DNA of 6,998 nt, taken from positions 1-6,998 of the forward strand of contig JAOTZF010000092.1 of the NCBI GenBank assembly GCA_029861485.1, in the 5' to 3' direction. How positions within the stretch are numbered: position 1 is the first letter of the stretch; each line of letters begins with the position of its first letter. The notes below the pieces were generated by a model. It searched no databases, was not told the DNA's origin, and worked only from the letters and a program-made list of their open reading frames with translations. The translations under genes were made by a program, and so were the position numbers. The DNA comes from Thermoleophilia bacterium (GTDB lineage Bacteria; Actinomycetota; Thermoleophilia; Miltoncostaeales; Miltoncostaeaceae). Shown here one piece after another: positions 5,384 through 6,998 of this stretch.

Positions 5384-6067
5384 ATGAAACGCGCACGTGC
5401 CATGACTCTTTCCGCAGTCGCCGCCACCGTCGGAGCGAGCGCAGCCCTCATCGCGAGCCTGCCATCGGGCAACCCGGCCCAGGCGGCTACCGCTCATGCC
5501 ACCGCCGCGGAGGGCAAGGCGGTCTTCGTCCGTAGCTGCCAGGGCTGTCACCCGAGCGGTGGGGCAACCGCTGGGGTCGGCCCCAAGCTGACGGCACGAG
5601 GGCTCACCAAAGCGCGAATCGAGAATCAGGTTCGCAACGGCGGCGGCGCAATGCCCGCCGGCCTGGTTACCGGCACCGACCTGGACGCCGTCGTGACCTA
5701 CGTGGTCTCCATCCAGCGCACCGCGCCCAAGGTGCGAGTGCTCCGCCCGAGCTCGAAGATGAAGAAGGCGCTCAACAACGCGGTGCGCCGCAAGCTCAAG
5801 GCGAAGAAGATCAGCCGCAAGGGACTTCGCGGTCCGCTGAAGGGCACGCGCAGACGCACCACCCAGGTCAAGTGGGCGAGGGTCGGCACGACCGAATGGG
5901 CGATCGGCACCTTCACCCGGGCGAAGGTGGGCAAGCGCAACCAGCCGGAGATCTTTCGGCGGACGGCCGGCAAGCGCTGGGTCAACATCGTGACCTCCCG
6001 CGGATGCTTCACGCGCGTTCCGGCGAACGTCCGTAAAGCATGGAAAATCCCCAAAGGCCGCTGCTAG
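5384..6067 (+). CDS. Secreted class I cytochrome c with basic C-terminal domain
   Basis: The 227-residue protein has a signal peptide (residues 1-34, KRAR start, hydrophobic core and Ala-Gln-Ala cleavage site). The cytochrome c domain spans about 40-112: CQGCH (52-56) binds haem covalently, His56 is the proximal ligand, GPKLTARGLT precedes the second helix and Met90 in GAMPAG is the likely sixth ligand. DLDAVVTYVVSIQ is the typical last helix. It should carry electrons outside the membrane. Residues about 113-227 are an extra, strongly basic region: a Lys/Arg-rich linker followed by a small domain with TTEWAIGTF, NQPEIFRR, RGCFTRVPANVRKAW and a final Cys227, which could form a disulfide with Cys208. 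I know no firm family for it. The ATG follows GAGG (5372-5375) at 8 bases. No electron-transfer partner is encoded nearby. Confidence 0.9.
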   Translation: MKRARAMTLSAVAATVGASAALIASLPSGNPAQAATAHATAAEGKAVFVRSCQGCHPSGGATAGVGPKLTARGLTKARIENQVRNGGGAMPAGLVTGTDLDAVVTYVVSIQRTAPKVRVLRPSSKMKKALNNAVRRKLKAKKISRKGLRGPLKGTRRRTTQVKWARVGTTEWAIGTFTRAKVGKRNQPEIFRRTAGKRWVNIVTSRGCFTRVPANVRKAWKIPKGRC

Positions 6068-6077
6068 CGAGAATTCC

Positions 6078-6107
6078 TTGAGCGCAATCGGGGTCGGGAC
6101 GTAACCT
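6078..6107 (+). promoter_or_regulatory. Candidate promoter for the tandem HD-GYP-like genes
   Basis: TTGAGC (6078-6083) and TAACCT (6102-6107) are separated by 18 bases, in the 89-base gap after the cytochrome gene. Transcription would begin near 6114, so a GTG start at 6118 would be almost leaderless, whereas the ATG at 6157 would have a leader of about 43 bases. Read by eye only. Confidence 0.3.
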
Positions 6108-6135
6108 CCGCCGATGGGTGGACTGTCTGGCTGGT

Positions 6136-6151
6136 AGCGGCATGCGCCGCT
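6136..6151 (+). repeat. Perfect hairpin just upstream of the favoured start
   Basis: AGCGGC (6136-6141) and GCCGCT (6146-6151) are exact reverse complements around an ATGC loop, and end five bases before the ATG at 6157. The stem is all GC apart from one A-T pair. It would be in the mRNA leader, or coding sequence if translation starts at 6118. Confidence 0.4.
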
Positions 6152-6156
6152 GCCCC

Positions 6157-6663
6157 ATGAGTCCCCTCCCACGTCACTCTCCCGCACTAACCGCCTACCT
6201 CAACTTGCTCGGCGAGCGCCAGGGCAGGACCTCGGTGGCGCGCGCCACCGAGGTCTCCCGCTGGGCCGGCGACATCGCCGAGGAGCTCTCCTGGTCACCG
6301 CTCAAGCGCGAACGACTACGCGGGGCGGCGCTGCTGTTCGCCCTTCAGGGATCCTTGAGCGGTAGCGACAGCTCGCGCGCGCTCGAGGAGATTGAGTTGC
6401 TCGCGGGAGTGCTCGACGACGAGCAGACCGAGTGGGTCCGCTTCGGCCACGAGCGGTGGGGCGGCGGCGGCCTCGAAGGGCTGGCCGGCGCGCAGATCCC
6501 CGACGGGGCGCGGGTGATCGCGCTGGCGGACACCTGGGTCACACTGCTGGGGCGCGACGATGGCACTGGTAACGTCGCCATCGCGGTGTGCTGGCGTGAT
6601 GCCGGTTACATCCTCTGGCCCGACGCCGTCAGAGCGCTGACCCGTCTGAGGACCCGTGCCTGA
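6157..6663 (+). CDS. Degenerate HD-GYP-like domain protein, copy 1
   Basis: The product is about 168 residues and soluble. Helix pattern and late motifs resemble an HD-GYP cyclic-di-GMP phosphodiesterase: SRWAGDIAEELSW followed by LRGAALLFALQ, where HD-GYP proteins have LLHDIGK, and then VRFGHERWGGGGLEGLAGAQIPDGARVIALADTWVTLLG, where the family has HHER-DG-GYP, G--IP--ARI--ADT. The HD pair, the first His of HHER and the GYP triplet are absent (FA, GH and GLE), so metal binding and catalysis look lost. The ATG at 6157 is chosen because the downstream paralogue aligns from there; GTG 6118 and ATG 6142 are in-frame alternatives, all without a clear ribosome site. It overlaps or abuts the second copy, implying one transcript. 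Similarity is by eye; a more distant HD superfamily member is possible. Confidence 0.6.
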   Translation: MSPLPRHSPALTAYLNLLGERQGRTSVARATEVSRWAGDIAEELSWSPLKRERLRGAALLFALQGSLSGSDSSRALEEIELLAGVLDDEQTEWVRFGHERWGGGGLEGLAGAQIPDGARVIALADTWVTLLGRDDGTGNVAIAVCWRDAGYILWPDAVRALTRLRTRA

Positions 6664-6998
6664 GGGTCAGGGGCGCGAACCCGGACTCGTGACTACCCTC
6701 TCCCCGACCTCGCTCACAAGCTCCTATCTTCAGCTGCTCGGCGAGCACCGCGGTGCCAACGCGGTCGATCGCGCTACCGATGTCGCGGTGTGGGCGGCCT
6801 CGCTGGCCGAGGAGATCGGCTGGTTGCCGGCCGATGTCCAGCGCATGCGCGAGGCCGCGCTGCTGCACGAGATCGAAGCCATGTTCGTGGGCGCCCACCC
6901 GATACACGGCGAGCTCGGCTCGATCATGCTGGGCGAGGCCGTCGACTCCGAGCAGTCGGCGTGGATTCGCTGGCGGAGCGAGCACTGGGATGGCGGTG
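6656..6998 (+). CDS. HD-GYP-like domain protein, copy 2 (3' end outside window)
   Basis: This frame is open to the right edge (114 codons) and encodes a clear paralogue of the preceding gene. SYLQLLGEHRG, DRATDVAVWAASLAEEIGW and REAALLHEIEA align with AYLNLLGERQG, ARATEVSRWAGDIAEELSW and RGAALLFALQG of copy 1. Copy 2 keeps more of the HD-GYP pattern: LLHEI in place of LLHDI, HPIHGELGS like the family's HPEIG helix, and EHWDGG at the edge like HHERWDGSG. The usual HH reads SEH, so it too is probably impaired. GTG 6656 overlaps the previous stop by 8 bases, with GAGGA (6648-6652) only three bases upstream. GTG 6689 matches the paralogue's start better but has no near ribosome site. The true length is unknown. 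Confidence 0.62.
   Translation, partial: MPEGQGREPGLVTTLSPTSLTSSYLQLLGEHRGANAVDRATDVAVWAASLAEEIGWLPADVQRMREAALLHEIEAMFVGAHPIHGELGSIMLGEAVDSEQSAWIRWRSEHWDGG

Noticed and set aside
5033..6187. 384-codon minus-strand open frame
   Set aside because: It is antisense to the small unknown gene and to the cytochrome c gene with its CxxCH motif, and its composition is that of a shadow frame.
1..6998. tRNA, rRNA, CRISPR array, insertion sequence or phage gene
   Set aside because: None of the characteristic sequences, spaced repeats, terminal inverted repeats or transposase/integrase motifs was found on either strand.

Overview
The window looks like chromosomal DNA from a high-GC Gram-positive bacterium, most plausibly an actinobacterium of the Thermoleophilia/Solirubrobacterales type. 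This rests on very high GC at third codon positions, frequent GTG/TTG starts, an actinobacterial-style L,D-transpeptidase with a VanW-like/PG-binding region, an omega subunit with an acidic extension, a CsrA, a CheC-like protein and an exact Gram-positive SOS box. The taxonomic call is inference; no rRNA or other marker gene is present.

Layout, left to right. (1) The C-terminal half of the GTPase HflX (+) enters from the left edge and ends tail to tail with a two-gene minus-strand unit, a CheC-like protein followed by a secreted L,D-transpeptidase. The two converging genes share one palindromic CTAG as stop codons. (2) A 176-bp divergent region rich in small inverted repeats separates that unit from a plus-strand series: a YyaC-family (DUF1256) protein, a small multi-pass membrane protein and a stand-alone RsbW-like histidine-kinase-fold ATPase. 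(3) csrA (-) converges on the RsbW-like gene and diverges from rpoZ (+), whose product carries a strongly acidic C-terminal tail of about 100 residues. (4) Next come a LexA-type operator in front of a small unknown protein, a secreted class I cytochrome c fused to a basic C-terminal domain, and two tandem paralogues that resemble degenerate HD-GYP domains. The second of these runs off the right edge.

Much of the content is regulatory: CsrA (post-transcriptional, often linked to flagella), a CheC-like chemotaxis family member, an RsbW-like anti-sigma candidate, an SOS box and HD-GYP-like proteins (the family is linked to cyclic-di-GMP). The degenerate catalytic motifs of the CheC-like and HD-GYP-like proteins suggest binding or scaffold roles rather than catalysis. 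No mobile element, tRNA, rRNA or CRISPR array is visible, and no gene-free stretch exceeds about 180 bases.
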